Below are positions 34,553-43,750 of a stretch of DNA of 64,000 nt, in pieces. Within the stretch, counting starts at the first letter, position 1. Each line of letters starts with the position of its first letter. Origin of the DNA: Nocardia aurantiaca (GTDB lineage Bacteria > Actinomycetota > Actinomycetes > Mycobacteriales > Mycobacteriaceae); the NCBI RefSeq assembly GCF_009708175.1, contig NZ_WMBB01000006.1:186001-250000 (forward strand), given 5' to 3'. Below the pieces are notes generated by a model. The model was given only the letters and a program-made list of their open reading frames with translations. It was not told the origin of the DNA and ran no database searches. Both the position numbers and the translations under genes were made by a program.

Positions 34553-34963
34553 CAGGCGCTCGAGACCGGTGAACGAATCGCGCCGGCCGACGGACCTGTC
34601 ACCTGGACCACGCATGCCGACCTCGCCGAAGCGGCGGCGATCATCCTCGCCGACGAGGCCAGGTTCGACGGGCCGACCCCGCCGCTGAACGCACCGAACG
34701 CGCTCGACCTCGGGGACATCGCCGATATTCTCACCGAACTCACCGGACGCACGATCCGCCGCGTCGTCGCCGACGATTCCGAGTGGACGGCCACATCGAT
34801 CGCACACGGTGTACCCGCGGATCAGGCGACCATGCTGCTCGGCATGTTCCAGGCAGCACGCCGCGGGGAGTTCGCCACCACCGGAGGAGAACTCGAAAAC
34901 CTTCTCCAGCGTCCAGCCACGCCGCTCCGTTCGGTCCTGGAGGCAGCTATCAACCAGCGCTAG
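34553..34963 (+). pseudogene. NmrA/QorB-like NAD(P)-binding reductase, C-terminal stump
   Basis: The frame from about ALETGERIAPADGPVTWTTH onward matches the C-terminal half of NmrA-like (QorB-type) reductases: HADLAEAAAIILADEARFDG, the substrate-domain TELTGRTIRRV, and LENLLQRPATPLRSVLEAA at the end. The N-terminal Rossmann half with its glycine motif is absent. An ATG at 34430 keeps the frame open upstream, but that part is antisense to the TetR stump. TetR and such reductases are commonly divergent neighbours. Confidence 0.75.
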
Positions 34964-35249
34964 CCATGCACCCTTGCGATGACCGACGGAGCAGGGCAGC
35001 CACAGCGCACTCAATTCGGCATGCGCGTACGGGCAGGATGCCGGCGGTGTGCCAGATGTTCACAGCTGGCCGCACGCGGGGAAGCTTCAGCGGCCGCTGA
35101 CATACCCCACCCCGCGGGCACGCCGACCGGCGCGGCCGCCGTCTCGACGGGTTCTGCACTACCCTCGAAGGCACTCCGGTGCAGTGTCGCCGCAGTCGTT
35201 CCGTGCATTCCTCTCCGCCACTCGGATGGAAGATCCGGAGGTTCTGCCG

Positions 35250-36041
35250 ATGATGGACCAGCTTGCCCACCGTCCCGCCCCCGCCGCGGCGGATCCACTG
35301 TCCCTGCCGCTGGCCCCCGTCCCCAGCACTGGGCATATTTTCGACGTCACCCGCCGCCTCGGCACCGTCGACATGGACGAGAACCGACACCTGCGCATCG
35401 ACGGGATCGCCCGGCATCTCCAGGACGCGGGCATCGACCACCTCGTCCACACCGGCGCACTCGACTCCCATCCGCACTGGATCGTCCGCCGCACCGTCAT
35501 CGACGTACTGCGCCCGGTCACCTGGCCCGCTCAGCTGCGCATCCGCCGCTGGTGCTCGGGCATCTCCCCGCGCTGGTGCACCATGCGGGTCCGCATCGAC
35601 TCCGACAGCGGCGGGCTGATCGAGACCGAGGGCTTCTGGATCCACGTCAACAAGGACACCATGAGCCCGACGCGGGTAGCGGACGAATTCTTCGAGCTCA
35701 TGTGCACCACCACCGACGATCACCGTGTGCGCTGGCAGCAGTGGCTCGACGAGCCTCTCCCGACCACCACCGGCACCCGATTTCCCCTGCGCCGCACCGA
35801 CACCGATTACTTCCAGCACATCACCAATACGGCGTACTGGCACGCCGTCCACGAATTCACCGCCGACGCAACGGAACTCATCCAGCGGCCGCACCGATTC
35901 GTCCTCGAATACAACAAACCCATCCGGTACGGCGAACAGCTCGACATCCACACCGCCCACGCCCCCGACGCCCTCACCCTCTGGCTCTCCGTGGACCGGG
36001 ACACCCGGGCCATAGCCCAACTCCGCCCCGCCTCCGAGTGA
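35250..36041 (+). CDS. Acyl-ACP thioesterase-like double hot-dog protein
   Basis: A 263-residue protein resembling plant/bacterial FatA-type acyl-ACP thioesterases. The first hot-dog holds GTVDMDENRHLRIDGIARHLQDAG and HWIVRRTVIDVLRPVTWP; the second holds DTDYFQHITNTAYWHAVHEF, where FatA-type enzymes carry an Asn/His pair. The ATG at 35250, 8 nt after GGAGG, is preferred to the ATG at 35226. The stop overlaps the next gene (GTGA), so they are coupled. The natural acyl chain cannot be predicted. Confidence 0.8.
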   Translation: MMDQLAHRPAPAAADPLSLPLAPVPSTGHIFDVTRRLGTVDMDENRHLRIDGIARHLQDAGIDHLVHTGALDSHPHWIVRRTVIDVLRPVTWPAQLRIRRWCSGISPRWCTMRVRIDSDSGGLIETEGFWIHVNKDTMSPTRVADEFFELMCTTTDDHRVRWQQWLDEPLPTTTGTRFPLRRTDTDYFQHITNTAYWHAVHEFTADATELIQRPHRFVLEYNKPIRYGEQLDIHTAHAPDALTLWLSVDRDTRAIAQLRPASE

Positions 36042-36877
36042 AAACCGTGCGCCTGCAACAGGTCCCGCAGACGCGGGCCGACGGCGGATCCGCACTCGCG
36101 ACCGCCATGGACCACAATGTCGCGGAGCACGCATGCCACCTGCACCGCCACCTCCCGGGCGCACGGGTACACAAGGATGCCGAGCTGGTGATCGCGGACA
36201 GCGGATCGGATTCCTCCATCTTCAATATCGTCGCCGCCGCGAGGTTTCCGGTCGACGCCGCCGACCGAGTCGCCCGCGCCACGACAACGATCCACTCGAC
36301 CGGTCGCCCGTTCTCCTGGCTGCTCGGCCCGTCCTCCGAACCGGCGGGGCTGTCCGGTCTGCTGACCGCCAGCGGATGGTCGGCCACCTCCACCGAACCC
36401 GCCCTGCATCGGCCGCTGCTCCAGCTCCCGCGGACACGGCCAGGAGAGCTGGAACTCCGGCTCGTCTGCACCCCGGGCCAGGTTATGGACTTCGCCACCG
36501 TGCTGTCCGGCACCTGGGACCCACCGGACACGCTGATCCCGCGCTTCTTCGCCGCCGTCACCCCCGGCATCCTGACCGCGGACTGCCGGGCCCGCTATCT
36601 GGTCGGCTACCTCGACGGCCGTCCAGCGTGCACCGCCGAAGTCTTCCTGTCCACCGACGTCGCGGGCATCTACAACGTCGCCACCCTGCCCGAGTACCGT
36701 CGCCGCGGTCACGCGCGCACCATGACCACCGCGGCCCTGCACGCCGCCCACGACGCCGGCTACCACCACGCCGTCGTGCAGGCCGGTGCGGCCACCGAAT
36801 CCCTATGTCGAGAACTCGGATTCGTCGAATGCGGCCGCCTCACCACCTACTGCCGAATCCCGCCCGAGCCACGATGA
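36038..36877 (+). CDS. GNAT-family acetyltransferase
   Basis: A 279-residue protein starting with GTG, overlapping the thioesterase stop. The N-terminal half resembles the divergent first domain of tandem GNAT proteins. The C-terminal half has the acetyl-CoA loop LPEYRRRGHARTMTTAAL preceded by AGIYNVATLPEYR, and the closing CRELGFVECGRLTTY. Acceptor is unknown. Coupling to the thioesterase suggests related substrates, perhaps acyl or amino-acyl metabolites; this is inference. Confidence 0.83.
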   Translation: MKTVRLQQVPQTRADGGSALATAMDHNVAEHACHLHRHLPGARVHKDAELVIADSGSDSSIFNIVAAARFPVDAADRVARATTTIHSTGRPFSWLLGPSSEPAGLSGLLTASGWSATSTEPALHRPLLQLPRTRPGELELRLVCTPGQVMDFATVLSGTWDPPDTLIPRFFAAVTPGILTADCRARYLVGYLDGRPACTAEVFLSTDVAGIYNVATLPEYRRRGHARTMTTAALHAAHDAGYHHAVVQAGAATESLCRELGFVECGRLTTYCRIPPEPR

Positions 36878-36932
36878 ATTCGCCGAGCCCGAGCCGTCTC
36901 GACTCCTGTCCCCGACGAGAGGTAAGGAAGCG

Positions 36933-37454
36933 ATGATCGCAGATCCGGTATCCGCACAGGACCTCAACATTTACGGCAAGGCCGAGTTGCCGTGGGATGT
37001 CGTACGGAAGGCGATGGACGCCGGGATCGGGCTGCCCGAGACGGCGGGGTTCCTCGGGACTGTCAGTCCTTCCGGGAAACCCAGTTCCGCTGGAATCGGG
37101 TGCGTCGAATCCGGCGGGCACATCTACTTCACCAGCGGGCCCGGCACCAAGAAGTCTCGCAACTTGACCGGTAACCCGTATTGCACTCTCTCCTTCCGCT
37201 TCCCCGAGATCGACCTCGTCCTGTCCGGTGAGGCGCACCGGGTGACGGACGCTGGTGAGATCGACCGGGTCACTGCGGTTTTTCGCGAGGGAGGTTGGCC
37301 CGCTGAACGATCCGGGGATGCTGTCACTGCCCCGTACAGTGCTCAGAGCGCCGGGCCCGCGCCGTGGCATCTCTATCGATTCGCTCCGCATACCGCTGTC
37401 GCGCTGGCCCTTACCGACCCACACGGGGCCACGCGCTGGCAGTTCGCCCATTGA
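36933..37454 (+). CDS. Pyridoxamine 5'-phosphate oxidase-like flavin/F420 protein
   Basis: A 173-residue split-barrel protein. The ATG follows AAGGA by 4 nt. Family pieces include GFLGTVSPSGKPSSAGIGCV, HIYFTSGPGTKKSRNLTGNP (phosphate-binding lysine and arginine region) and LSGEAHRVTD. Such proteins bind FMN or F420 and reduce varied substrates. It is 55 bp after the GNAT gene on the same strand, so the three genes 35250-37454 may be co-transcribed. Confidence 0.83.
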   Translation: MIADPVSAQDLNIYGKAELPWDVVRKAMDAGIGLPETAGFLGTVSPSGKPSSAGIGCVESGGHIYFTSGPGTKKSRNLTGNPYCTLSFRFPEIDLVLSGEAHRVTDAGEIDRVTAVFREGGWPAERSGDAVTAPYSAQSAGPAPWHLYRFAPHTAVALALTDPHGATRWQFAH

Positions 37455-37552
37455 CCTGTGCCGCCGCGTTCAAAGATGAAGAGACTCAAAGACAAAGACT
37501 GAAAGACGCCTGGAGGAGAGAGCGAGCTGGCTTGGGAGACCGAACTCGCCTA

Positions 37553-37584
37553 CCAGCCCACGCACCTTTGAAGCCGTGGGCTGG
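37553..37584. terminator. Hairpin downstream of the PPOX-like gene
   Basis: A perfect 10 bp stem CCAGCCCACG / CGTGGGCTGG with a 12 nt loop, about 100 bp after the 37454 stop. No U-tract. It may end the 35250-37454 unit. Confidence 0.45.
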
Positions 37585-37640
37585 GGTCGCTGCCGGAGGA
37601 TTCTGATATCCCGATGCTGGGGTGGCTCTACGAAGGCGGC

Positions 37641-37820
37641 CGACTCCCGGGCAGAACACCCACCGGCAGCCAGATCCGGGGCGGAACACCTGCCGACAGG
37701 CAGGTCCCAGGAAGAACGCTCACCGACAATCGGGTACCCGATAGAGCCCTGACCGGTAGCCAGGTCTCGTATAGAACTCTCACCCGGCAGCCGGGTCCCG
37801 TAGAACTTCGATCGGCGGTG
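37641..37820. repeat. Six exact-length 30 bp tandem repeats
   Basis: Six units of exactly 30 bp begin at 37641, 37671, 37701, 37731, 37761 and 37791. Unit sequence varies, but the pattern (CAGGTCCCGG)(ATAGAACNCT)(CACCGGCAGC) is kept. The frame is open on both strands: the plus strand (ATG 37614, 79 codons) gives 10-residue repeats such as VPGRTLTDNR, and the minus strand (ATG 37903, 91 codons) gives repeats such as LPVRALSGTR. Whether either is translated is unknown. Confidence 0.75.
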
Positions 37821-38180
37821 GGATCACGCTGGGACAGGAGGGGATCGATATAAGCCCGAAGTTGTTGGGGCACAACCACCTCCATCATGAGCACACCGAA
37901 CACTGTGGTCGACGACCATGTCGTCTCGTCCTTACACGGCGATGCCCATCATGTCTGTCGATCAGCGGTCGAGTCGTCGCGGAACAACGGACGGCCAACC
38001 GCTCTCGGCCATGAACCCCGGCAATGTGTAAAGCCAGACCCGGCGCTCCCGGATGATTCGAAGCACCGGCCAACGAGCTCCACCACCCTGCAAGAAGGGT
38101 AAGGATCCGTGCAATCCCTGGGCCCGGATCAGCGGGTCATGGCACCACCCCGGCGCCCAACCTCGCATCAGCCCGAACTG
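37821..38180. other. Intergenic stretch between two repeat regions
   Basis: About 360 bp with no supported gene. It contains only short overlapping open frames on both strands and the start of the GC-rich simple-sequence region. Confidence 0.5.
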
Positions 38181-38250
38181 GGCCTGGCCTGGCCAGGCCA
38201 GGCCGGGGCAGGGCAGGCCCGGGCAGGGCAGGGCAGGGCAGGGCAGGGCA
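38181..38250. repeat. 24 bp perfect palindrome followed by a GGGCA microsatellite
   Basis: 38181-38204 is a 24 bp perfect palindrome made of GGCCT and AGGCC units. After GGGCAGGGCAGGCCC, the pentamer GGGCA is repeated six times at 38221-38250. The G runs on the plus strand could form a G-quadruplex. It lies 65 bp downstream of the HNH gene's stop. Confidence 0.85.
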
Positions 38251-38314
38251 GACGAGGCGACCTCGCTTCCCGTTGTCCTGCGCACGTCAGCCCGGGCATG
38301 AGAGGGTTCCGGGG

Positions 38315-39780
38315 TCACGCCACCCGTGAACCCCACCCCCGTGAACCCCGCCGCTGACAGCTCGACTCGACCGCCACAGCGACCCGCTCCCCCACGTGGT
38401 GCCGCTGGTTCACCCGCGGAACACCCGACGGATCGAGACTCTTCGGCGCGATCCACCCCGTCCGCCCCCGATACCGCGAATCCTCACCCATCACAACCGT
38501 TCTCCAACCCGTGGCACTGTCATTGACCAGCGCATGACAGTGGTCGCACGCCAAGGTCAGATTGGTCAGATCCGTCGGCCCACCCTTGACGAAATCGGTG
38601 ACATGATGCACCGCACACATCGACGCGGGCGCATCACACCCCGGCCGAGTACACCCCCTGTCCCGAGCGACCAACACCAACCGCTGACCCGGACTCGCCA
38701 ACCGACGACACCGCCCCAAATACACCGGGATCCCGTCCGCATCGAGCACCACCAACACCGGTCTGGTGCCCCCGGCCATCTTCAACGCCGAATCGACACT
38801 CACATGCCCACCCGAAGCGGTGATAGCCACACCGGTCCCGCGCTCCAGATCCGCAACGCTCATGGTCAGGATCGCCTGCACCGGCAAACCCCGGTGGTTG
38901 CCCAGCCCGGCCGGATCCACACCCGGCCGCAACAACGCGAACAGCGCATCATGGGTCCGCTGCCCGGCATCACGCCGGTCACGACGCGCGGCCGCTTCCA
39001 GCACCGCCGAATCGATGACACCGGCGGTGGCCGACAGGCTTTCGGTGTCATCGAGGTTGCACATCCCCGGACGCGCCAGCTTGGCGAACACCGCATCCAG
39101 CAACGCCCGCAACTCAGGAGTGATCCAACCCTCGATCCACGACATCCCGTCCACACCGGGGCGACACACCACGATCCCGCGCTTGCGGCGACGGTCGGCC
39201 TCGGAAACCACCATGCCGTCGGGGTCGAGGCGGGCCAGGACCTCACGCCCGATCCCGGGCAGATCATCAGGCCAACCGACCCGGCAATGCCCGACCAGGA
39301 TCTCCTCAGCCTCCACCCGCACCTCGACCGGAACACCAGCGGGCAGATGCGCCATCACATCCACGATATTGCGGACATGATCACGCGAAATATCCCCGGC
39401 CTCAAAGGCTTCGGCCACTCGCGGCAACACGGCGGGCCGCAGGTGACCGGTGGGCTGAAAGAACTCCCCGCACTGCTTGGTGATCTTCACCCGCACCGCC
39501 GCGTCATACCGCGACACCCAAGAATTTGACGCAGAAACGGCACCACAGCCCCCGCCCCACTCGCCTGCGGCAGCGACCGGTTCGAGGCTTCGATAATCAG
39601 CCGCGAACCCAGCGCCGACAGTCGCCTTTTGCAGGTCTCGAGGCGCTGCATCAATGCCACGACCTCCCCGTCGGAAAACGGGGTCAGGTTCCCATGCAGG
39701 ACCGATTCGGACAGGGCCGCCACCGCGGCCGCCAATTCGGCGATACCGCACGTGTCGAATGTTTCCCCCTTCGAACCCAT
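38315..39780 (-). pseudogene. DUF222/HNH endonuclease (13E12-type), frameshifted
   Basis: The intact product would be about 488 residues. The N terminus (ATG 39780, MGSKGETFDTCGIAELAAAV to FLRQILG) is in one frame and the rest (VSRYDAAVRVKITKQCGEFF to the stop at 38315) in another. The switch is at about 39520-39526, where adding one G to GGG would restore the frame. The DUF222 part and the C-terminal HNH motif (CTRPGCDAPASMCAVHHV, then DHCH) are otherwise complete. These proteins belong to the 13E12 repeat family of mycobacteria. Either the gene is recently broken or the base is a sequencing error. Confidence 0.8.
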
Positions 39781-39887
39781 GTGCTAATTTTAGCGGCAGC
39801 GCTCGGTATTTGCAGTCGAATCCTGTTGTAATATAACGCTTTTCAGACTCTCACTCATTCCGAATACGCTTCGGTAAAGTGCAGAGG

Positions 39888-40226
39888 GTGCAGGAATCCG
39901 ACGTCGCCCTTGCGCTTTGAGCCGCCGAGGCAGCCTCCGGGATAATCCGAGACCAATTCCACGCCCCGCTCACCCCCTACGACAAAGAAGCCGACGACTT
40001 CGCCACCCAGGCCGACTACGCCTCCGAACGAACAATCCTCGATATCCTCCGCGCCGCCCATCCCACGGACCGATTCCTCGCCGAAGAATCCGGCACCACC
40101 GGCAACCGGTCCGACCGAGTGTGGCTGATCGATCCTCTGTGCGGCACAAGGAATTTCGCGGCAGAACGCCACTCATGGCCGTCAATATCGCCCTGCGCGT
40201 AGGAAACACCGCTACAACCGCGGAAG
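39888..40226 (+). pseudogene. Inositol monophosphatase family remnant
   Basis: The GTG at 39888 opens VQESDVALAL, hits TGA at 39918, and continues in frame AAEAASGIIRDQFHAPLTPY, YDKEADDFATQADYASERTI and FLAEESGTTG to WLIDPLCGTRNF, the metal-site motif of the family (DPLDGT in most members, with Cys here). A one-base loss near 40161 then shifts the frame to RTPLMAVNIALRVGN. The gene ends abruptly near 40226. A stop, a frameshift and a 3' loss make it non-functional. Confidence 0.75.
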
Positions 40227-40227
40227 C

Positions 40228-40360
40228 TGAGCGCACCGGGCACCGCGGAGCGGCGGCTCAGGCGGCTGTCGTAGACGACCGCCATGGTCACACCCACCAG
40301 AAGCACATCGAGCGAGTCGAGGAACGCGAATCCGGCCAGCGCGAGGAGGAAGATCAGCAT
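40228..40360 (-). pseudogene. GAP-family membrane protein, N-terminal stump
   Basis: From the ATG at 40360 the frame reads MLIFLLALAGFAFLDSLDVL and LVGVTMAVVYDSRLSRRSAVPG, the start of the GAP (Sap/sulfolipid-addressing-like) membrane family. After about 44 residues it runs into sequence that is antisense to the inositol monophosphatase remnant. Only the first membrane helix or two survive. It begins 4 bp after the stop of the gene at 40365, so it was the second gene of that operon. Confidence 0.7.
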
Positions 40361-40364
40361 GCGA

Positions 40365-41027
40365 TCAGTTGTCCGGGACCGGGCCGTCGTCGGGGATTGG
40401 GCCGGCGGAGTCGACTTGCTCCGGGAGGAGCGGGGACACGGCGAAAACCGCGGCGGACGCGTCGGCGGGCAGGGCCTCGACCACACGAGTTCCCGGGTGG
40501 GTGGCCAGGGTTCGGAGTTTCGACAGGGGGGCTTGGAGGACCACGCCCACGACGCAGGCGCAGCCGGCTCGCAGACGGGCGGCCACGAGGTTCTTCACCC
40601 GCGTCGACCGGTCGTCATAGGTGGGGGTGGATTCCATCTGGGCGGCAGCCGATTTCACCGACGCCACCGCCACCGCGTCGCCTTCCGGAACGCCGATGGC
40701 GATGATGGGCGTGGCCACGCGGTCGACAGCCACGTGGTAATCGATCTCCGAGATACGCAGCCCACCACCGAATTCGGGAATGCGATCCGCCGTGATCGCC
40801 TCGGTGAAAGACAGCAGCGCCCAGTGGCTGTCGGAGTCGGTGCCCTGCAAGGACGTCCGGGCCCGATCCAGGTAGTGGACCACCGGCTCGCCGCTTTCCG
40901 GCCCCAGCCGATCGGTGGAGATGATCGCCGCCCGGGGCGGAATGGCCCAGCCCAGGACGACGATCAGGATCGCGAAGAACGCGGCCGCCGTGGCGATCCC
41001 GGCGCGGCGCAGCGTCGGTGCATCCAC
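40365..41027 (-). CDS. Membrane-anchored exported protein of unknown function
   Basis: A 220-residue protein with GTG start. One N-terminal membrane helix (RRAGIATAAAFFAILIVVLGWAI) is followed by an extracytoplasmic region with balanced alpha/beta character (GPESGEPVVHYLDRARTSLQ, EIDYHVAVDRVATPIIAIG) and an Asp/Pro-rich end. There is no lipobox cysteine. It was transcribed with the GAP-like gene that is now a stump, so it may be an accessory factor for envelope lipid transport; that is inference. It lies 13 bp after rluD. Confidence 0.7.
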   Translation of the reverse strand: MDAPTLRRAGIATAAAFFAILIVVLGWAIPPRAAIISTDRLGPESGEPVVHYLDRARTSLQGTDSDSHWALLSFTEAITADRIPEFGGGLRISEIDYHVAVDRVATPIIAIGVPEGDAVAVASVKSAAAQMESTPTYDDRSTRVKNLVAARLRAGCACVVGVVLQAPLSKLRTLATHPGTRVVEALPADASAAVFAVSPLLPEQVDSAGPIPDDGPVPDN

Positions 41028-41040
41028 TCGAGAACCCCGA

Positions 41041-41967
41041 TCAGTGCGTGCGAAGGACGTCGAGAGCGTGTTCCAGGTCGGCGGGGTACTCGCTGGTGAT
41101 CTCCATCCAGCGGCCGTCGGCGGGGTGGTTGAACCCCAACTGGCGAGCGTGCAGCCACTGGCGTTCCAGGCCGAGGCGCTCGGCCAGACGGGGATCCGCG
41201 CCGTAGGTGAGGTCGCCGCAGCAGGGGTGGCGGATGGCCGAGAAGTGCACGCGAATCTGATGGGTGCGACCGGTTTCCAGGTGGATGTCGAGCAGGCTCG
41301 CCGACTGGAAGGCCTCGATGGTGTCGTAGTGGGTGACCGATGGGCGGCCGTCCGCGGTGACCGCGAACTTCCAGTCGTTGCCGCGCGCCCGGCCGATCGG
41401 CGCGTCGATGGTGCCGCTGCTCGGATCCGGATGCCCCTGCACCAGCGCGTGATACCGCTTGTCCACAGTCCGGTACTTGAACGCCCGCTTGAGCTGGGTG
41501 TAGGCGTGCTCGGACTGCGCCACCACCATCACACCGGAGGTGCCGACGTCCAGCCGGTGCACGATGCCCTGCCGCTCATGGGCTCCCGAGGTCGAGATGC
41601 GGTAGCCCATGGCCGCCAGCCCGCCCACCACGGTGGGCCCGCTCCAGCCGACACCCGTATGCGCCGCAACCCCGACGGGTTTGTCGACCGCCACGATGTC
41701 GTCATCGGCGTAGAGGATCTTCATCCCCTCCACCGGCGTCGCCTCCACGGTGAGTTCCCGCTTGGGCTCGGGGAATTCGACCTCCAGCCAGGCCCCGGCG
41801 GTCAGCCGATCCGACTTGCCGGCCGCGACGCCGTCCAACTGAACCGCGCCGTCCTCGGCCATGGTGGCCACCGCGGTCCGCGACAGCCCGAGCAACCGCG
41901 ACAGCCCGGCATCGACACGCATGCCGTCCAGCCCATCCGGCACCGGCATGCTGCGGGTCTCCCTCAT
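41041..41967 (-). CDS. rluD: 23S rRNA pseudouridine synthase, RluD type
   Basis: A 308-residue enzyme. An N-terminal S4-type RNA-binding domain ([20 protein letters not shown]) precedes the catalytic domain. The catalytic aspartate is in [17 protein letters not shown], and [27 protein letters not shown] is the second conserved block (parts: GRTHQIRVH). RluD makes pseudouridines in helix 69 of 23S rRNA. The ATG at 41967 overlaps the lspA stop (ATGA); the pairing lspA-rluD is conserved in actinobacteria. Confidence 0.93.
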   Translation of the reverse strand: MRETRSMPVPDGLDGMRVDAGLSRLLGLSRTAVATMAEDGAVQLDGVAAGKSDRLTAGAWLEVEFPEPKRELTVEATPVEGMKILYADDDIVAVDKPVGVAAHTGVGWSGPTVVGGLAAMGYRISTSGAHERQGIVHRLDVGTSGVMVVAQSEHAYTQLKRAFKYRTVDKRYHALVQGHPDPSSGTIDAPIGRARGNDWKFAVTADGRPSVTHYDTIEAFQSASLLDIHLETGRTHQIRVHFSAIRHPCCGDLTYGADPRLAERLGLERQWLHARQLGFNHPADGRWMEITSEYPADLEHALDVLRTH

Positions 41968-42656
41968 GCCGTCCCCCCCTCCGCACCGGACGCCGCCTGC
42001 TGCCGATGCATGCGGGTGCCGTCGGGCTCGAAGCCGAACAAAGTCAAAGCCACCAGCAGAACGGCCCCGCACACGATCGACGAATCGGCCACATTGAACA
42101 CCGGCCACCAGCCGACAGCCACGAAATCCACCACATGGCCCTGCAGCGGCCCGGGCGCGCGGAACAGACGGTCGATGAGATTGCCGAGCGCACCGCCCAG
42201 CACCATGCCCAAGCCGATGGCCCAGGGCAGCGAGCGCAGGGTGCGGCCGATGCGGATGACGCCGATCACCACGGCCGCCGCGATCAGGGTCAGCAACCAG
42301 GTCATGCCGGTGGCCATGGAGAACGCCGCGCCCGGATTGCGAACCAGGGTCAGGCGCACGGAATCGCCGATGAGATAGATCGGCTTACCGGGGGTCATGG
42401 TGGAGACCACAATGGTCTTGGTCAGCAGATCGAGACCGAGCAGAACCGCCGCGACGATCAGCAGGGTGCGCAGCCGCAGCGGCCGCGCCGGCTCCGATTC
42501 GGTCGCCGCCGTCTCCGGCTCCTTCGACTCGGCCGGTTCGCTCACGGGGGAAGTCTCGGCATCGGTCGCGGGAATCTTCTGCCCTGGCGACGTGTCTGGT
42601 TCCTCTGCGCCCGATTCGCGCGGCCGGTCGGTACTCACCCTGACATCATTCCTCAT
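41964..42656 (-). CDS. lspA: Lipoprotein signal peptidase (signal peptidase II)
   Basis: About 230 residues. An acidic, Pro/Glu-rich N-terminal extension of some 65 residues precedes the LspA core. Four membrane helices are visible. The catalytic aspartates lie in [13 protein letters not shown] and [22 protein letters not shown] is the third conserved motif. The enzyme cleaves the signal from prolipoproteins, several of which are encoded nearby. ATG 42656 and GTG 42638 are both possible starts. Confidence 0.93.
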   Translation of the reverse strand: MRNDVRVSTDRPRESGAEEPDTSPGQKIPATDAETSPVSEPAESKEPETAATESEPARPLRLRTLLIVAAVLLGLDLLTKTIVVSTMTPGKPIYLIGDSVRLTLVRNPGAAFSMATGMTWLLTLIAAAVVIGVIRIGRTLRSLPWAIGLGMVLGGALGNLIDRLFRAPGPLQGHVVDFVAVGWWPVFNVADSSIVCGAVLLVALTLFGFEPDGTRMHRQQAASGAEGGTA

Positions 42657-42742
42657 CCCTGCTCGCCGACTCTGAACGGCCCGAAACCACGGCCCCACGG
42701 GATCCCAGCTGTTTTTCAGGAACGCGCCGTAACCTGTTCGAC

Positions 42743-43750
42743 GTGACGGTGTTGTCTTCCTCCCCCAGCTCGGCCAACGCCACCGCACGCTGTTGCGGCA
42801 CACCGCGCCCGCCGCGGCGAAGCGCGGGCACGCGCACCACACGCTCGGGGGTACTGCTCCTGGTCCTCGCGGTGACCCTGACAGCCTTCGGCGTCGGTTG
42901 CAGCGATCGCACGGAGACCACGGCCGAAGCCGACGGAACCGAACCCGCGGGCATCAACAAAGAGGTCACCATGCCCATCGAGGCCGTGACCACCACCGTC
43001 GTCGACCCGGGCGCCGAACCCCGCTCGCCGCTGCGCCGCACCCTCGAGCCGGGCATCAGCCAGCAGGTGACGCTGAGTACCGATCATCACATCGAGCAGC
43101 AGATCAATCAGCAGGCGCTGCGCGATATCTCCCCGCCCGCGATCACCATCCCGATTACCGCGCAGTCCGGTAATGACGGAGTGGAACTGACCCTCGGCAA
43201 CGTCACCTCCCCCGATCCGACCCTGGCCAAGGCGCTGCTGCCGGCGGACGGCTCCCACGTCGGCTTCGACGTGAGCGATCTGGGCGCGATCACCGCGCTC
43301 AAGCTCGCACCCGCGCCCGCCACCTCCGACTCCGGGCGCGCCGCCCTGGAGCAGGCGTTCTATCAGGCGGTGTACCAGTCCATCGCCTTCCCGAACGAGG
43401 CCGTCGGCGTCGGCGCGGTGTGGACGGTGCGGCAGCAGGTTTCCGGCAGCGTGCCGCTGGAGCAGGTCACCACCTGCACCCTCACCGCACGCGACGGCAA
43501 CCAGCTCGCCATCCAACTGAATGTCGTGCAGACGCCGAAATCCACCGTCTGGCACCTGCCCAATGAGGCGGGCCAGCTGGAGATCGTCGACTACCTCATG
43601 CACGGCACCGGCACCATCGCGGTGGATCTCGGCCTGCCGCTACCGGTCTCCGGCTCGGTCCAGGTGGGCGGCAACCAGACCTACCGCGACCCGCGCAGCT
43701 CGGTGACGCTGCGGCAGACCCTGCGCACGGAGGTGCAGTGGGGGGCCTGA
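42743..43750 (+). CDS. Exported protein, probable lipoprotein
   Basis: A 335-residue protein with GTG start; TAACCT lies 7 nt upstream, so a leaderless transcript is likely. An Arg-rich N region precedes the hydrophobic stretch [18 protein letters not shown]. The cysteine would be a lipobox residue, but GVG before it is a weak match. The mature part is beta-rich with no domain I recognise ([39 protein letters not shown]). It overlaps the following lipoprotein gene by 13 bp, so both are co-expressed. It is divergent from lspA. Confidence 0.75.
   Translation: MTVLSSSPSSANATARCCGTPRPPRRSAGTRTTRSGVLLLVLAVTLTAFGVGCSDRTETTAEADGTEPAGINKEVTMPIEAVTTTVVDPGAEPRSPLRRTLEPGISQQVTLSTDHHIEQQINQQALRDISPPAITIPITAQSGNDGVELTLGNVTSPDPTLAKALLPADGSHVGFDVSDLGAITALKLAPAPATSDSGRAALEQAFYQAVYQSIAFPNEAVGVGAVWTVRQQVSGSVPLEQVTTCTLTARDGNQLAIQLNVVQTPKSTVWHLPNEAGQLEIVDYLMHGTGTIAVDLGLPLPVSGSVQVGGNQTYRDPRSSVTLRQTLRTEVQWGA

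Noticed and set aside
34979..36877. A 632-codon single protein joining thioesterase and GNAT regions
   Set aside because: The first half is in a different frame from the thioesterase; the GNAT start at 36038 overlaps the thioesterase stop.
37641..37820. Possible CRISPR array
   Set aside because: The units are contiguous with no spacers and differ from each other; no cas genes are nearby.
38315..39780. Programmed -1 frameshift in the HNH gene
   Set aside because: No slippery heptamer or downstream structure is seen at the junction; a lost base is simpler.
40150..40160. Cys in the DPLCGT motif as proof of inactivation of the phosphatase
   Set aside because: I recall actinobacterial relatives with the same residue, so only the stop, frameshift and truncation are used as evidence.
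39855..40172. 105-codon minus-strand ORF
   Set aside because: It is antisense to the inositol monophosphatase remnant and Gly/Val-rich.
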